Position numbers and translations under genes: made by a program. The notes below the pieces were generated by a model that worked only from the letters and a program-made list of their open reading frames with translations, was not told the DNA's origin and did not search any database. Source: a virus. Taken from it: a stretch of 64,000 nucleotides of DNA. Of this stretch, positions 13,382 through 24,086 are shown in pieces; positions within the stretch are counted from its first letter, which is position 1; every line of letters begins with the position of its first letter. The stretch is from IMG/VR virus record IMGVR_UViG_3300005577_000028, positions 1-64,000 of that record; one strand, written 5' to 3'.

Positions 13382-14467
13382 ATGACGACGATCGACGCAG
13401 CGACCAAGACCATCCTGGTGCCTGGCTCCGTCTGGACCCGCGAGACCAAGAACGGCAACAAGGACGTCACGGTCCTGTTCATCACGAACCAGGGCCTGCC
13501 GCCCGAGACGCTGGCCAAGTGCCCGCAGCAGGTGGTCTTCCTCAACGACGAGGGCGCCGTCCTGTCGATGAAGCCCGAGCAGTTCGTGGCCAAGCGCAAC
13601 TTCTCGACGATGAACCCCGAAGCCGAGGTGATCCTCCGGCACATCGTCGAGGGCTTCGACGACGAGGACGAAGAAGGCGACGACGAGATCGACCTGGACT
13701 CGATCCAGCTGCCCGAGTCGTCCGAAGGCGATGCCGACGTGAGCCTGGAAACCGAGCCGGTCGCCGAGAACTTCGAGACCACCGGCAACCTCCTGGCCGT
13801 GCAGGCGCAGCAGCAGGCGCAGATGAACAACACGTCGCCGGTGCTGCAGCTGCAGGACGGCCTGAACGCCGCGCTGGTGCACCTGCTGACGAGCCGCTTC
13901 GTCTCCTACTCCGAGTCCGTGGCGCCGAACGGCACCGGCGACACGCTGCACACGATGCGCTTCGCCCTGAGCCCGGAACTCGACCTCGACATGCTCAACA
14001 AGGCGTTCGGCCTCGAAGGTCCGATCACCAAGTTCACGATCAACAGCGCTGTCGCGCCGACGACGGTGGACATCGACGGCTTCTTCCAGGTCTGGCTCGA
14101 AGTCGTGGCGCCGATGGGCAAGTTCCCGTCGCAGTCCTACGGTCTGGTCCAGCTGACGAGCCGCGGCGACTTCCGTGAACAGCAGGTCGTGCAGCAGAAG
14201 CCGCAGCCCGCTGCCGCACCGGTGGCCGCCGATCCGATGGAGACCCCGAGCGGCCTGTACCAGGCGCCGGAAGTCGAAGCCGAGACGGCCGACGAGCAGG
14301 CGGTGGCCAAGGCGGCGCCGGCTCACAGCTCGTTCATCAGCGACGCGACCATCGTGGGCCAGAAGCCGACGCCGCCGGCCGCCGAGCCGACGATCAACCT
14401 GGCTGCGATCCCGACCGAGACGCCTGCGGCGCCGCAGATGCCGGGTCTCAACATCGTGAACGCGTGA
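13382..14467 (+). CDS. Hypothetical acidic protein, 361 aa
   Basis: The first 100 residues form an SH3-like beta region (ILVPGSVWTRETKNGNKDVTVLFITNQG) and a helix. An acidic stretch (EDEEGDDEIDLD) and a second folded part (about residues 155-270) with FALSPELDLDMLNKAFGLEG come next. A Pro/Ala/Glu-rich tail closes the protein. No family is recognised. It has its own candidate promoter and a strong terminator after it, so it may be a single transcription unit that is highly expressed. Confidence 0.65.
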   Translation: MTTIDAATKTILVPGSVWTRETKNGNKDVTVLFITNQGLPPETLAKCPQQVVFLNDEGAVLSMKPEQFVAKRNFSTMNPEAEVILRHIVEGFDDEDEEGDDEIDLDSIQLPESSEGDADVSLETEPVAENFETTGNLLAVQAQQQAQMNNTSPVLQLQDGLNAALVHLLTSRFVSYSESVAPNGTGDTLHTMRFALSPELDLDMLNKAFGLEGPITKFTINSAVAPTTVDIDGFFQVWLEVVAPMGKFPSQSYGLVQLTSRGDFREQQVVQQKPQPAAAPVAADPMETPSGLYQAPEVEAETADEQAVAKAAPAHSSFISDATIVGQKPTPPAAEPTINLAAIPTETPAAPQMPGLNIVNA

Positions 14468-14531
14468 GCTGATCCGATCAACTGGCAACTGCGAACCTAC
14501 GACTAGAACGACAACGATTTGTTCCTGAACC

Positions 14532-14566
14532 GAAGGGGCCCCACTCGGGGCCCCTTCTGCCTTTTC
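14532..14566 (+). terminator. Strong rho-independent terminator
   Basis: GAAGGGGCCCC (14532-14542) and GGGGCCCCTTC (14547-14557) form an 11-bp stem with loop ACTC, followed by TGCCTTTTCC. It separates the acidic protein from the metallopeptidase gene. Confidence 0.8.
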
Positions 14567-14590
14567 CGGGCCAAAATTCGAGGTGAAAAC

Positions 14591-15652
14591 GTGAAAAATC
14601 AGGCATCTGTGACCGTCTCTGAAGGAGACTACGTAATCGGCAAAATCAGGACCGCGGAGTCGCATGTCCTGGTTTTTGGCAAGGTCGATGAACTGGCCAA
14701 GGGCTATGTCGTCGGCACGGTCGAGAAGAACCGCCACATCAAGCAGCTCCGCAAGGGCTTCGAGGTCGTAAACAAGGACATCGTCCTGAACCTGGGGCCG
14801 AAGCCCTACGGCGGCACGATCCTGAAGTTCGACACGAGCCACATCTACACGGGCCGGAAGATCACCCACGACTTCTTCGGCGCCATCCACTTCTTCTACG
14901 CGATCCAGACCGAGGTCGGCAAGACGCTGATGAAAGCGTTCGACAAAGCCGCCGAGATCCTGCGCAAGGCAGGGCTCCCCGAACCCGTGAACACGGTGTG
15001 GGAGGTCAACCCGAAGGAAGCGAAGCCGACGAAGTACGCCGGCTACTACAAGCACAGTCGCACGCCGGCCAAGAAGCCGCACACCCTGGCGATCAAGCCG
15101 GAGGCCGTCCCCATGACGGTCAGCGACTACCTGTACGTGATCCTCCACGAGTACGCGCACTACCTCCACTACAACCACCTGCGGAATCCCAAGGTCAACG
15201 CCGCCTGGATCAAGCTCTTCAACACCTCGATCAAGCCGCAGACCATCGACCGCGAGGCCTCGAAGAAGCTGCTCAAGCAGCTGATCGACGGCGAGGAGCG
15301 TCCTTCCGACCTCAAGGGCCAGCTCGACGAGGCGGACCGCAACGCCTGGAACTGGATCATGCGGACCATCAAGCAGGATCACGCAGTCGGTATCAAGGAA
15401 CTCGACTTCCTGTTCGAGGCCGAGCAGAAGCCCGAGATCGAAGCCCTGTGGCCGCGCCGCACGCTCATGAAGAAGGAGCTGGCGCCCGTCATCAGCGAGT
15501 ACGCGACGACGAACTACCGCGAGACCTGGGCCGAGGCCTTCAGCTTCCACTTCACGAAGCGCAAGCTGCCCGCCGTCGTCACGACCCTGCTCGAGAAGAC
15601 GTTGCGCAAGGTCGAGGCCCTGGAAGAAGCGGCCGAGGAGTCCGAGGAATGA
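14591..15652 (+). CDS. Zinc metallopeptidase-like protein
   Basis: This 353-residue product has ILHEYAHYLHY near residue 181, an HExxH motif with both zinc-binding His residues and the catalytic Glu. TNYRETWAEAFSFHF near residue 310 may supply the third ligand, as in gluzincin-like enzymes. The N-terminal 90 residues are a separate beta-rich domain. The start is GTG after AGGTG; upstream ATGs would read through the terminator. The first codons are AT-richer (AAA, AAT, TTT) than the rest. Possible roles are virion protein processing or host protein cleavage. Confidence 0.7.
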   Translation: MKNQASVTVSEGDYVIGKIRTAESHVLVFGKVDELAKGYVVGTVEKNRHIKQLRKGFEVVNKDIVLNLGPKPYGGTILKFDTSHIYTGRKITHDFFGAIHFFYAIQTEVGKTLMKAFDKAAEILRKAGLPEPVNTVWEVNPKEAKPTKYAGYYKHSRTPAKKPHTLAIKPEAVPMTVSDYLYVILHEYAHYLHYNHLRNPKVNAAWIKLFNTSIKPQTIDREASKKLLKQLIDGEERPSDLKGQLDEADRNAWNWIMRTIKQDHAVGIKELDFLFEAEQKPEIEALWPRRTLMKKELAPVISEYATTNYRETWAEAFSFHFTKRKLPAVVTTLLEKTLRKVEALEEAAEESEE

Positions 15653-16008
15653 GCGCGCAGCGTCCGTTCGGCTACCTGTACGAGAACGTCGGCGGCGCCG
15701 TTGTCTTCCATCGGGAGGGTAGCTGCAACAGGGACGTTCTGAATGCGGACATGGAAGCCGCCGCCATGTACCCGAAGGGTCATGTGCTGACGCCTCTGTT
15801 CACGCAACCAGTGGTCACACCAGAAGAAGAAGAGCTGCTGCTCGCCACTGGTCGTCTCTGGAACGACTTCTGCCAGCTGCCCGACAGCGCGGCATCTGAC
15901 ACCGACGACTTCTACCGAGCTGTCCACGAACTGCAGCGCATCATCGCACTTCGTGGCATGCGACGTGCCGTGCCTGCCCTCTTCACCCAGCACAAGGATC
16001 GGACATGA
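15649..16008 (+). CDS. Hypothetical protein
   Basis: This 119-residue product starts in an ATGA overlap with the metallopeptidase stop. Its N-terminus (RPFGYLYENVGGAVVFHREG) and later TPLFTQP resemble small phage proteins of the 'PLF..P' type whose function is unknown. It is coupled to the HAD phosphatase downstream by a 4-base overlap. Confidence 0.6.
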   Translation: MSAQRPFGYLYENVGGAVVFHREGSCNRDVLNADMEAAAMYPKGHVLTPLFTQPVVTPEEEELLLATGRLWNDFCQLPDSAASDTDDFYRAVHELQRIIALRGMRRAVPALFTQHKDRT

Positions 16009-16436
16009 AGACCATCATCTATGACATCGACGGCTGCTGCATCGACTCGACGTTCCGCCACGAGCACGTGCAGGTCGACTTCAAGCGCTACCTGGAGCTG
16101 CACCCGACCGACAAGCCGATCATGCAAGGCGTGCTCGTCTACACGCTGCTGCTCGAGCTCCAGGACTTCCGGCACGTCTTCATCACCGGCCGCGGCGAGG
16201 AAGAGCGTGAGTCCACGACCGCGATCCTCGAGCGCCTCTTCCACGGCAAGACCTTCGAGCTGCTGATGCGGCCGGCCGATGATCGACGGCCTGACGTCGA
16301 GATCAAGGGCGAGCTCATGCAGCAGAACGGCATCTGGCCCAAGGACGTGTTCCTCGCCTTCGATGATCGTCCGGTCATGGTCGAGTTCTACCGGAGCCTC
16401 GGCATCGTCGCCTACCAAACCGCGGAGGGTTACTGA
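16005..16436 (+). CDS. HAD-family phosphatase, Pnkp-3'-phosphatase-like
   Basis: This 143-residue product opens IIYDIDGCCIDS (HAD motif I, DxD). Next come FITGRGEEERESTTAILERL (motif II region), LLMRPADDRRPD, a Lys in EIKGELM and FAFDDRP-type motif IV (LAFDDRPVMV). This order and spacing match the phosphatase half of T4 polynucleotide kinase and related stand-alone phage HAD proteins. It likely removes 3' phosphates from RNA or DNA ends. No kinase domain is fused, and no RNA ligase is seen nearby. Confidence 0.75.
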   Translation: MKTIIYDIDGCCIDSTFRHEHVQVDFKRYLELHPTDKPIMQGVLVYTLLLELQDFRHVFITGRGEEERESTTAILERLFHGKTFELLMRPADDRRPDVEIKGELMQQNGIWPKDVFLAFDDRPVMVEFYRSLGIVAYQTAEGY

Positions 16437-16437
16437 C

Positions 16438-16665
16438 ATGAAGCTGCCTCAAGACCCGGCTCGCAGGTTCCTGCTGGCCGCACTCGTCGCCTACATGCTC
16501 TTCGTCGTTGGTTGGCTGTGCTTCTACGCCGGCCCTGACCTCAAGCTGCCGCCGCACCTCTTCATGTGGCAAGTGATCGGCCTCATCGTCGTCCTCGTCA
16601 TCTACGTGCTGCTGATCTGGCGCGAGGTCGTGGCGGATCGCAAGGAGCGCGAGGGCGATGCCTGA
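16438..16665 (+). CDS. Small two-helix membrane protein
   Basis: This 75-residue product has transmembrane segments at about residues 10-30 and 43-63, with a basic/acidic tail (REVVADRKEREGDA). It starts one base after the HAD gene stop. Family unrecognised; role unknown. Confidence 0.6.
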   Translation: MKLPQDPARRFLLAALVAYMLFVVGWLCFYAGPDLKLPPHLFMWQVIGLIVVLVIYVLLIWREVVADRKEREGDA

Positions 16666-16706
16666 CGTGACCCTCATTTTGATCCTCCACTGAAGGAGAG
16701 TGACCG

Positions 16707-17126
16707 ATGATGAAACTCGACAAGCTGGTTCGTCTCAGCGAACGGATGCGCCGGCTCAACAGCCGCCTGGTCAAGGTCGTCGGCTACAAGACCGGCACCG
16801 GCAAGGACGGCATCCCGACCGCGGTGGCGCGCACCTACACGCCCCTCGAGTACAGCCTCGGCGGCCGCCGCATCATGCGCGCCAAGGACAAGAACAAGTA
16901 CACGTCGTCGATCAAGTTTCTCGACCGCGGACTCCACGTCCGTGTCTCGTGCTCGTGTCCCGACTACATGTACCGGTGGGAGTACGCCAACAACCTGGTC
17001 GGTGCCTCGCACATCATCTACGGCAACGGTGAGGCGCCGGACGAGACCAACCCGCAGTACAGGCCCGGTCTATGCAAGCACCTGCTTGCGCTCCGGACCT
17101 TGGTGAAGGAGCAGCACGGGATATGA
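16707..17126 (+). CDS. SWIM-type zinc-finger protein
   Basis: This 139-residue product has VSCSCPDYMYRWEY near residue 92 and PGLCKHLLALRTL near residue 122. Together they give the CxCx(n)CxH pattern of a SWIM zinc finger, a module that binds DNA or protein. The rest is basic. It starts at ATGATG after GGAGAG and ends overlapping the sigma-factor gene by 4 bases, so the two are co-translated and may act together in late transcription (inference). Confidence 0.7.
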   Translation: MMKLDKLVRLSERMRRLNSRLVKVVGYKTGTGKDGIPTAVARTYTPLEYSLGGRRIMRAKDKNKYTSSIKFLDRGLHVRVSCSCPDYMYRWEYANNLVGASHIIYGNGEAPDETNPQYRPGLCKHLLALRTLVKEQHGI

Positions 17127-18073
17127 CGAGCAACTACACCCACAGCGCTACGTTCGCGTCGCTGAAGGGCATCAAGGAAGAGCTGACCGAGAACTACACG
17201 ACGTTCCAGCTGCTGACGACCCTCGACTACTTCATCGAGAACGCGATCGATCCGATCATCAGCGCCCACCCGGACCTGACCGACGTGTACTTCTCCAAGG
17301 TCATCGCCTACCAGTTCGACAACCCGAACGTGAAGTGCAGCCGCAATGAGAAGGCGTCGCTGCCGCAACTTCTGTTCAACGCGGTGACGACGCAGGGACG
17401 ACGCAAGCGGGAGTTCCAGCGCAAGATGCTGCTCAACCGCGGGCTGCTCTTCGGACTCGTCTCGGTCTTCCTCAAGACTGTAAATACGTATCGGAAGTTG
17501 CACAGCCCGCACGTGAAGTTGCGTCGGGCTCAGCGACTGGTACTTCGTCAGCTTGCCGAGGAGCGAACGGGCTCGTCCCACATCTTCCCTGCGATCCTGC
17601 AGGTGGAGTTCTGGATTCAGCACGCCTATCACTTCAAGGAACTGATCGTCCAGAAGTACACGCGTCTGGCGTCGAACCAGGCGCGCAAGACGTACATGGA
17701 CGTCAACTGCGACAAGAGCCTGGACGACATCATCCAGGTGTACATGGTCTTCCTCGCCAAAGCGATCGACCGATGCGACAGTCGGCAGGGCGTGCTGACG
17801 GAGTACATCAAGTACTGGTTCTACTCGGCGAAGTCCGAGATCATGAAGGAGGTAGCCAAGGACGGGCTCAACACGAGTTACGATCAGCTGCTCGAATCGG
17901 GCATCGACTCGCAGTCGGTTGATCCCGACACCCAGTTCGAGGCGGCGCAGCACATCTGTGCGACCGCCAAGGGACTCGATCCAACGGGAGCGTATCGGTT
18001 TGCGCTCCACATCCCCGAGCACTACAGCAACGCGGATCTCCGCAAGCTGCAACTTTTCACCACAACCAACTGA
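17123..18073 (+). CDS. T4 gp55-like late sigma factor
   Basis: This 316-residue product contains a sigma-70 region 2. IVQKYTRLASNQARK (about residue 173) corresponds to region 2.1. LDDIIQVYMVFLAKAIDRCDSRQGVLTEYIKYWFYSAKSEI (about 200-240, aromatic-rich) corresponds to regions 2.2-2.4. No clear regions 3 and 4 follow, as in T4 gp55, which recognises only a -10-like late promoter. It sits just upstream of the SSB gene. ACTGTAAA(G/T)A elements in the window are natural candidate targets. An ACTGTAAATA copy lies inside this gene at 17477. Confidence 0.72.
   Translation: MTSNYTHSATFASLKGIKEELTENYTTFQLLTTLDYFIENAIDPIISAHPDLTDVYFSKVIAYQFDNPNVKCSRNEKASLPQLLFNAVTTQGRRKREFQRKMLLNRGLLFGLVSVFLKTVNTYRKLHSPHVKLRRAQRLVLRQLAEERTGSSHIFPAILQVEFWIQHAYHFKELIVQKYTRLASNQARKTYMDVNCDKSLDDIIQVYMVFLAKAIDRCDSRQGVLTEYIKYWFYSAKSEIMKEVAKDGLNTSYDQLLESGIDSQSVDPDTQFEAAQHICATAKGLDPTGAYRFALHIPEHYSNADLRKLQLFTTTN
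17477..17486 (+). promoter_or_regulatory. ACTGTAAATA element inside the sigma gene
   Basis: This copy ends in ATA, so it matches six of eight bases of the T4 late core TATAAATA. It could drive SSB and recombinase genes downstream, or be chance within coding sequence. Confidence 0.3.
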
Positions 18074-18081
18074 GAGAACAC

Positions 18082-19659
<1,578 letters not shown>

Positions 19660-19677
19660 CCGTCACCCGTGAGCGCC

Positions 19678-19718
19678 AAGGGCCCGCTGGATTCTGGTCC
19701 AGCGGGCCCTTTCCATTT
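19678..19718 (+). terminator. Strong rho-independent terminator after SSB gene
   Basis: AAGGGCCCGCTGGA (19678-19691) and TCCAGCGGGCCCTT (19698-19711) form a perfect 14-bp stem with loop TTCTGG, followed by TCCATTTC. It would limit read-through into the recombinase, allowing SSB to be made in excess. Confidence 0.8.
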
Positions 19719-19737
19719 CAGACTCTCAAGGATAGCA

Positions 19738-21330
19738 ATGGCTACCAAGACTCCCACGAAGCCAGTGAAAAAGGCGGCTGCGAAGCCTGCGGTCAAGAAG
19801 CCGAGCCCGAAGGCGCGTGCTGCCGCGAAGGAAGAAGCCACGAAGGCGATCGCCAAGGCGAAAGCGAAGCCGGTCAAGAAGGCGCAGGTCGAGGCCGACG
19901 AGCCGCCGCAGCGCAAGAAGAAGGGTGTGGTCGGCCTCGACCTCATCTCCATGTACAGCGAGACCATGGACGTGATCGCGAAGCGACAAGGCTTCGAGTC
20001 CTCGTCCCTGGAGGCAAGCCCGCCCATGAGCACGGGCCTGCTGACGGTCGACATGCTGCTGGGCGGCGGCGCGCGTCCGTGTATGCTGACCGGCGCGGGC
20101 AACGAGCAGTGCGCGAAGACGACCCTGGCGCTGGTCGCCATGGCGAACTCGATCAAGGAGCAGATCCCGGTCATCGCCTTCATCGACTATGAGGGCTCGA
20201 CCAAGAACTCGAAGCCTTACGTGGCATCGATCCTCAAGACCTGCGGCATCAACATGTCGGTCGACCAGCTCTTCGGGAAGAAGGACAAGAAGACCGGCAA
20301 GTGGATCACGCCGCCGCGCGTCCGGTACCGCTCCGAGACCATCCTGGAGAAGTTCTACGACTGGATGTCGGAGATCCTTCGCGACCTGCCGGACAAGCGC
20401 TTCGTCGAGAACGAGTGGTGGCTCATCTTCGAGGACAACAAGAAGAAGGGCATGCGTGCCAAGCTCGGCGACAACATCGACCAGGGCATGACCCGCAAGT
20501 ACGGCAACGGCCTGTGGGTCAAGGCCGACGACGGCAAGATGCAGGGCATCGTCTTCGTCGACTCGTACACGGCGATGCAGCCGAAGATCAAGGACGAGGA
20601 AGAGATCGGCAACCAGTTCTCGGTCAAGGCCTCGGCGTTCTCGAAGCAGCTCGAGCGCATCAAGGGTCGCATGGCCGAGAAGATGGTCATGGTGTGGGGT
20701 CTGAACCACCTGCGCCAGAACCCCGGCCAGATGTACGGCCCGAAGGAAACCGAGAAGGGCGGTGAAGCCCTGAAGCAGTTCTCCGATGTCCGCATCCGCC
20801 AGACCTCCAGGTCCGACTCCGCGCACCCGTTCAAGGCCGGCATGGTCACGAACAAGAAGTTCAAGGAAGTCGAAGCCTCGGTCGAGCACAAGGGCACGCA
20901 GGACAAGTACCGCCTGGTCCACCTGAAGACGGTGAAGAACAAGCTCTGGACTCCGGAGCGCGAGACCTTCATCCGCATTTGGGTCGAGGACGGCGCCGGC
21001 GAAGCTCGTGGCATCGACCCGGTCTTCGACACGCTGCTGTTCCTGAAGGAGACCGGCCAGATCAGCGGCAGCCGCAAGGCCTTCAAGCTGAACTTCGGCG
21101 ACCAGGGCGTTTCCAAGCCCATCACGTGGCAGGACCTGAAGCTGTGGATTCTCGGCTCCAAGGAAGAGATGGTCGCCATGTCGAAGAAGGCTGGCTACAA
21201 GCCGATGAACCTGCGCTCCCTCTGCTTCAAGCAGATCAAGAGCGGCGTTGCCGAGGACAAGTATGTCGAGGCCATGAACGGCAAGGCCAGCGGCGGCGAG
21301 GACGAAGACAACGAGGACAGCGAGGACTGA
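19738..21330 (+). CDS. RecA/UvsX-like recombinase with basic N-terminal extension
   Basis: This 530-residue product has Walker A GAGNEQCAKTT at about residues 119-129; the usual GPESSGKTT is altered, with Ala before the key Lys. Walker B-like GIVFVDSYTAM follows, then NHLRQNPGQMYGPKETEKGG in place of the RecA L1/L2 region. RecA is about 350 residues; this protein adds a Lys/Ala/Pro-rich, histone-H1-like N-terminus of about 65 residues, an insertion around GKKDKKTGKW and an acidic end (GGEDEDNEDSED). It should form filaments on ssDNA and drive strand exchange with the SSB upstream. Confidence 0.82.
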   Translation: MATKTPTKPVKKAAAKPAVKKPSPKARAAAKEEATKAIAKAKAKPVKKAQVEADEPPQRKKKGVVGLDLISMYSETMDVIAKRQGFESSSLEASPPMSTGLLTVDMLLGGGARPCMLTGAGNEQCAKTTLALVAMANSIKEQIPVIAFIDYEGSTKNSKPYVASILKTCGINMSVDQLFGKKDKKTGKWITPPRVRYRSETILEKFYDWMSEILRDLPDKRFVENEWWLIFEDNKKKGMRAKLGDNIDQGMTRKYGNGLWVKADDGKMQGIVFVDSYTAMQPKIKDEEEIGNQFSVKASAFSKQLERIKGRMAEKMVMVWGLNHLRQNPGQMYGPKETEKGGEALKQFSDVRIRQTSRSDSAHPFKAGMVTNKKFKEVEASVEHKGTQDKYRLVHLKTVKNKLWTPERETFIRIWVEDGAGEARGIDPVFDTLLFLKETGQISGSRKAFKLNFGDQGVSKPITWQDLKLWILGSKEEMVAMSKKAGYKPMNLRSLCFKQIKSGVAEDKYVEAMNGKASGGEDEDNEDSED

Positions 21331-21331
21331 C

Positions 21332-22000
21332 ATGATCGAGACTCTAGTTGGTGCCAGTCAGGCCCAGCTGGATCATGAGGACGCCCTCACCCGAGGGCTC
21401 CTCACGGTCGCGTACTCTGACCCCGCGGCACCCAAGGCTGAGAAGCCGAAGGTCAGCCGCTTCGGGACACGTCAGAGTCGCTTCTGGTTCCGGCTGGAGA
21501 CACTGACCGAAGAAACGAACCGCCGCAAGGCGCAGTTCAAGCCGAAGGAGCTCGAGCACATCGACTCCGCGGTCGTCGCTCGCCTCAGGTCCTTCACGAA
21601 GGAGATCCCACTCGACCTCAAGACCCGAATCGAGCAGGTACGCGAGTTCTTCCTCAAGGAATTGTCGCCGCTGACCATGGCGTCGTCGGGCGGCGCATTG
21701 CAGGCCAAGGAAGTTGCCGAGCGCATGTTCAAGACCGAGGTCGACCAGGCCTTGTTCTCGCGCTTCGACAACATGGTCAATCGCGCCGCAACCATCAAGG
21801 TTGCCCTGTTCGTCAAGTCCTATTTTGATTTGCCGGACGAGTACATCTCGTCGCTGCTCGGACCACAGCAGCACAATCCTGACTCGGACTTCCAGAAGCT
21901 GCAAGCGATGATGAAGCAGCTCGTCGAATCGCAGACCGAGCATGGACGGCAACTCAAGAAGGTGGCAACCAATGTCTCACAACGAAAACCTCGACCGTAA
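21332..22000 (+). CDS. Hypothetical protein before terminase; small-terminase candidate
   Basis: This 222-residue helical, charged product has no recognised motif. It lies directly before and overlaps the large terminase gene by 29 bases. Position, size and helical content would suit a terminase small subunit. That role rests on context alone. The start follows the recombinase stop after one base. Confidence 0.5.
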   Translation: MIETLVGASQAQLDHEDALTRGLLTVAYSDPAAPKAEKPKVSRFGTRQSRFWFRLETLTEETNRRKAQFKPKELEHIDSAVVARLRSFTKEIPLDLKTRIEQVREFFLKELSPLTMASSGGALQAKEVAERMFKTEVDQALFSRFDNMVNRAATIKVALFVKSYFDLPDEYISSLLGPQQHNPDSDFQKLQAMMKQLVESQTEHGRQLKKVATNVSQRKPRP

Positions 22001-24077
22001 GGTCGCAGCCATGTTCCCCGGGCTCATGCCCGGGGGTTACGTTCCGGAGCACGAACCCGCTTCGGAAGACTCGACTATCCTGGTGCCGAAGAAGCACTAC
22101 GATGACGACTTCGACATCGTCAAGCTGATGGCCGAGTCGAAGGACCCGGACACGGGCCTGCTGCGCGATCTGAAGATCGACGACCGCGACCTCGCGTCTG
22201 CCGGCTCGTACTACGACTACTGCTTCAACATCATCGGCAAGGATGCGCACCCGCCGTGGATCGTGCAGATGTGGATCGGCCTCATGCTGTTCGCAGAGGT
22301 GTGCCCGTGCTGCTCGAACAAGAAGTGGTTGAACCTCGAGTGGTTCGTTGCCAACGTGCCGAAGCAGAAGCCCAGCTTCGACATCAAGGAAGGCATCGAG
22401 ATCCTGCATCACGGCAAGTGCCCGAAGTGCAAGCGCAAGAAGTGGGAGCTCATCACCGACCACGGGCTGCACAACTTCACCGAACTCGTGAACGTGCTGG
22501 GTCAGCGCTCGGGCAAGTCGTCCAGTGCTGCATCGTACGCCAGCTATCACACGCATCGGATGCTGAAGTTCCCTCGACTCGCCGACTTGACCACGTCGAT
22601 GCAGAAGTCGACCGAGCTGACGACTACGTTCGTGAGCTTGACCTACGACAAGGCTTTCGCGCTGCTGTGGACGCCGTACCGCAACATCATCAACGAGAGC
22701 GCGTGGTTCGACCAGTACCACGAGATGCTGGACTACTACGGCAATAAGTACGGCATGGAGCTGTACCGGAAGAAGGACGAGTTCATCAAGTACTTCCATC
22801 GTGGGCTGAAGATGTACCCAACGAATCCGAAGTCGCAGACCCTTCGCGGTGACACGCGTGTCATGGCGCTGGTTGACGAGTTGGGTCTGTTCCCGCTGCC
22901 GACCGGCAACGACGAGGAAGATGAGAAGTCGGATCGCGCGAACAGCGACGAAGCCCACAAGTCGCTGACCAACTCGCTGGTGACCGTGCAGGCGATTCAG
23001 AACCGCCTGCTGTCGGAAGGCCTGAATTGCCCGCCGGCGTTGATGCTCGGCGTCTCCAGCCCGATCTCGATCCGTGACAAGGTCATGCGTCTGCTCGCCG
23101 ACTCTCGGACCGAGGAAGGCAAGAAGTACATCCTGGGCGTCAACCTGCCGACGTGGCACGTCAACCCCAGCATCGAGCGTGACACGCCGATCATCGCGCT
23201 GGCATACGCACGCAATGCTGAGAAGGCAGAACGTGACTTCGGTGCCAACCCGCCGCGAGTCCACCAGACGTACATCAAGCCGGAGCAGGTGCCGCACAAG
23301 CTGTTCGCCGGCAAGAACACGCACATCCTGCGCCACCACTACGACCAGCCGGGTCTTGTCTACGGCAAGCTGCAGCAGGTCTACACGCCCCGATTCCCGT
23401 CGGTGGTGTGCCTCGATGCCGGCCACTCGAACAACAGCTTCACGCTGGTGGGTGCGCACTTCGACTTCGTGCGGCAGAAGACCGTGATCTCAACGATCCT
23501 CGAAGTCATGGCACACGACGGTCGCAAGGTCGACTTCAACCTCGTCTACACCAACGTGATCCTGCCGGTCATGAAGGACCTGAACGCGGTGGCGTTGATC
23601 GCTGACCAGTGGCAGTCGCTCGACATCCTGAGCCGTGCGCGTGCCGACATGGGCAAGGCGCTCATCAACGGCAAGGAGAAGGATCGGTGTCTGACCAAGC
23701 AGTACAGCCCGCGCCCGAAGGACTTCGAGTCGCTGGTGTCGATGCTTGAGAACGGCAGCTACGAGCTTCCCTTCCTGTCGGAAGCGGACTACAAGCACGT
23801 GTGCACCGAGTACATCGAGTTCAAGACGCTGCGGGAGCAGCCGACCAAGCACCTGCTGCTGCAGATGCTGACCGTGGCCGACGGCGGGTTCAACAAGTGC
23901 CCGACCAAAGGCCCTGGCTTCACCGACGACATCTTCCGTGCTACGGTGCTGACGACCCTGATCCATTTGCCCGCCGTTATGGAGCGACTGGTCGAGGCCA
24001 ACAACAGCTACGTGAAGGAAGCAAAGGCGATGCCCATGCCGGCATTCCTGGGTCGCTCGGCAGTGCATTATCGCTGA
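21972..24077 (+). CDS. terL: Terminase large subunit
   Basis: This 701-residue product has Walker A GQRSGKSS near residue 178 and Walker B VMALVDELG near 297, with the acidic pair DE. A TSMQKSTEL-type coupling region follows the P-loop. An RNase H-like nuclease domain begins VVCLDAGH near 478, with further acids in LIADQW. CPCC (about 111) and CPKC (about 149) bracket a segment before the P-loop and look like a zinc knuckle inserted in the ATPase domain. The enzyme packages DNA into proheads through the portal at 27541. The Met at 21972 is preferred over 21942 because it begins a typical MSHNENLDRKV end. Confidence 0.85.
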   Translation: MSHNENLDRKVAAMFPGLMPGGYVPEHEPASEDSTILVPKKHYDDDFDIVKLMAESKDPDTGLLRDLKIDDRDLASAGSYYDYCFNIIGKDAHPPWIVQMWIGLMLFAEVCPCCSNKKWLNLEWFVANVPKQKPSFDIKEGIEILHHGKCPKCKRKKWELITDHGLHNFTELVNVLGQRSGKSSSAASYASYHTHRMLKFPRLADLTTSMQKSTELTTTFVSLTYDKAFALLWTPYRNIINESAWFDQYHEMLDYYGNKYGMELYRKKDEFIKYFHRGLKMYPTNPKSQTLRGDTRVMALVDELGLFPLPTGNDEEDEKSDRANSDEAHKSLTNSLVTVQAIQNRLLSEGLNCPPALMLGVSSPISIRDKVMRLLADSRTEEGKKYILGVNLPTWHVNPSIERDTPIIALAYARNAEKAERDFGANPPRVHQTYIKPEQVPHKLFAGKNTHILRHHYDQPGLVYGKLQQVYTPRFPSVVCLDAGHSNNSFTLVGAHFDFVRQKTVISTILEVMAHDGRKVDFNLVYTNVILPVMKDLNAVALIADQWQSLDILSRARADMGKALINGKEKDRCLTKQYSPRPKDFESLVSMLENGSYELPFLSEADYKHVCTEYIEFKTLREQPTKHLLLQMLTVADGGFNKCPTKGPGFTDDIFRATVLTTLIHLPAVMERLVEANNSYVKEAKAMPMPAFLGRSAVHYR

Positions 24078-24086
24078 CGCCTGACC

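Noticed and set aside
13352-15550. 732-codon minus-strand open frame
   Set aside because: It runs antisense across two plus-strand genes and a strong terminator; low-complexity Arg/Val/Leu product with no domain.
16658-16690. Ten-codon frame after the small membrane protein
   Set aside because: Too short and without features; likely spacer before the SWIM gene.
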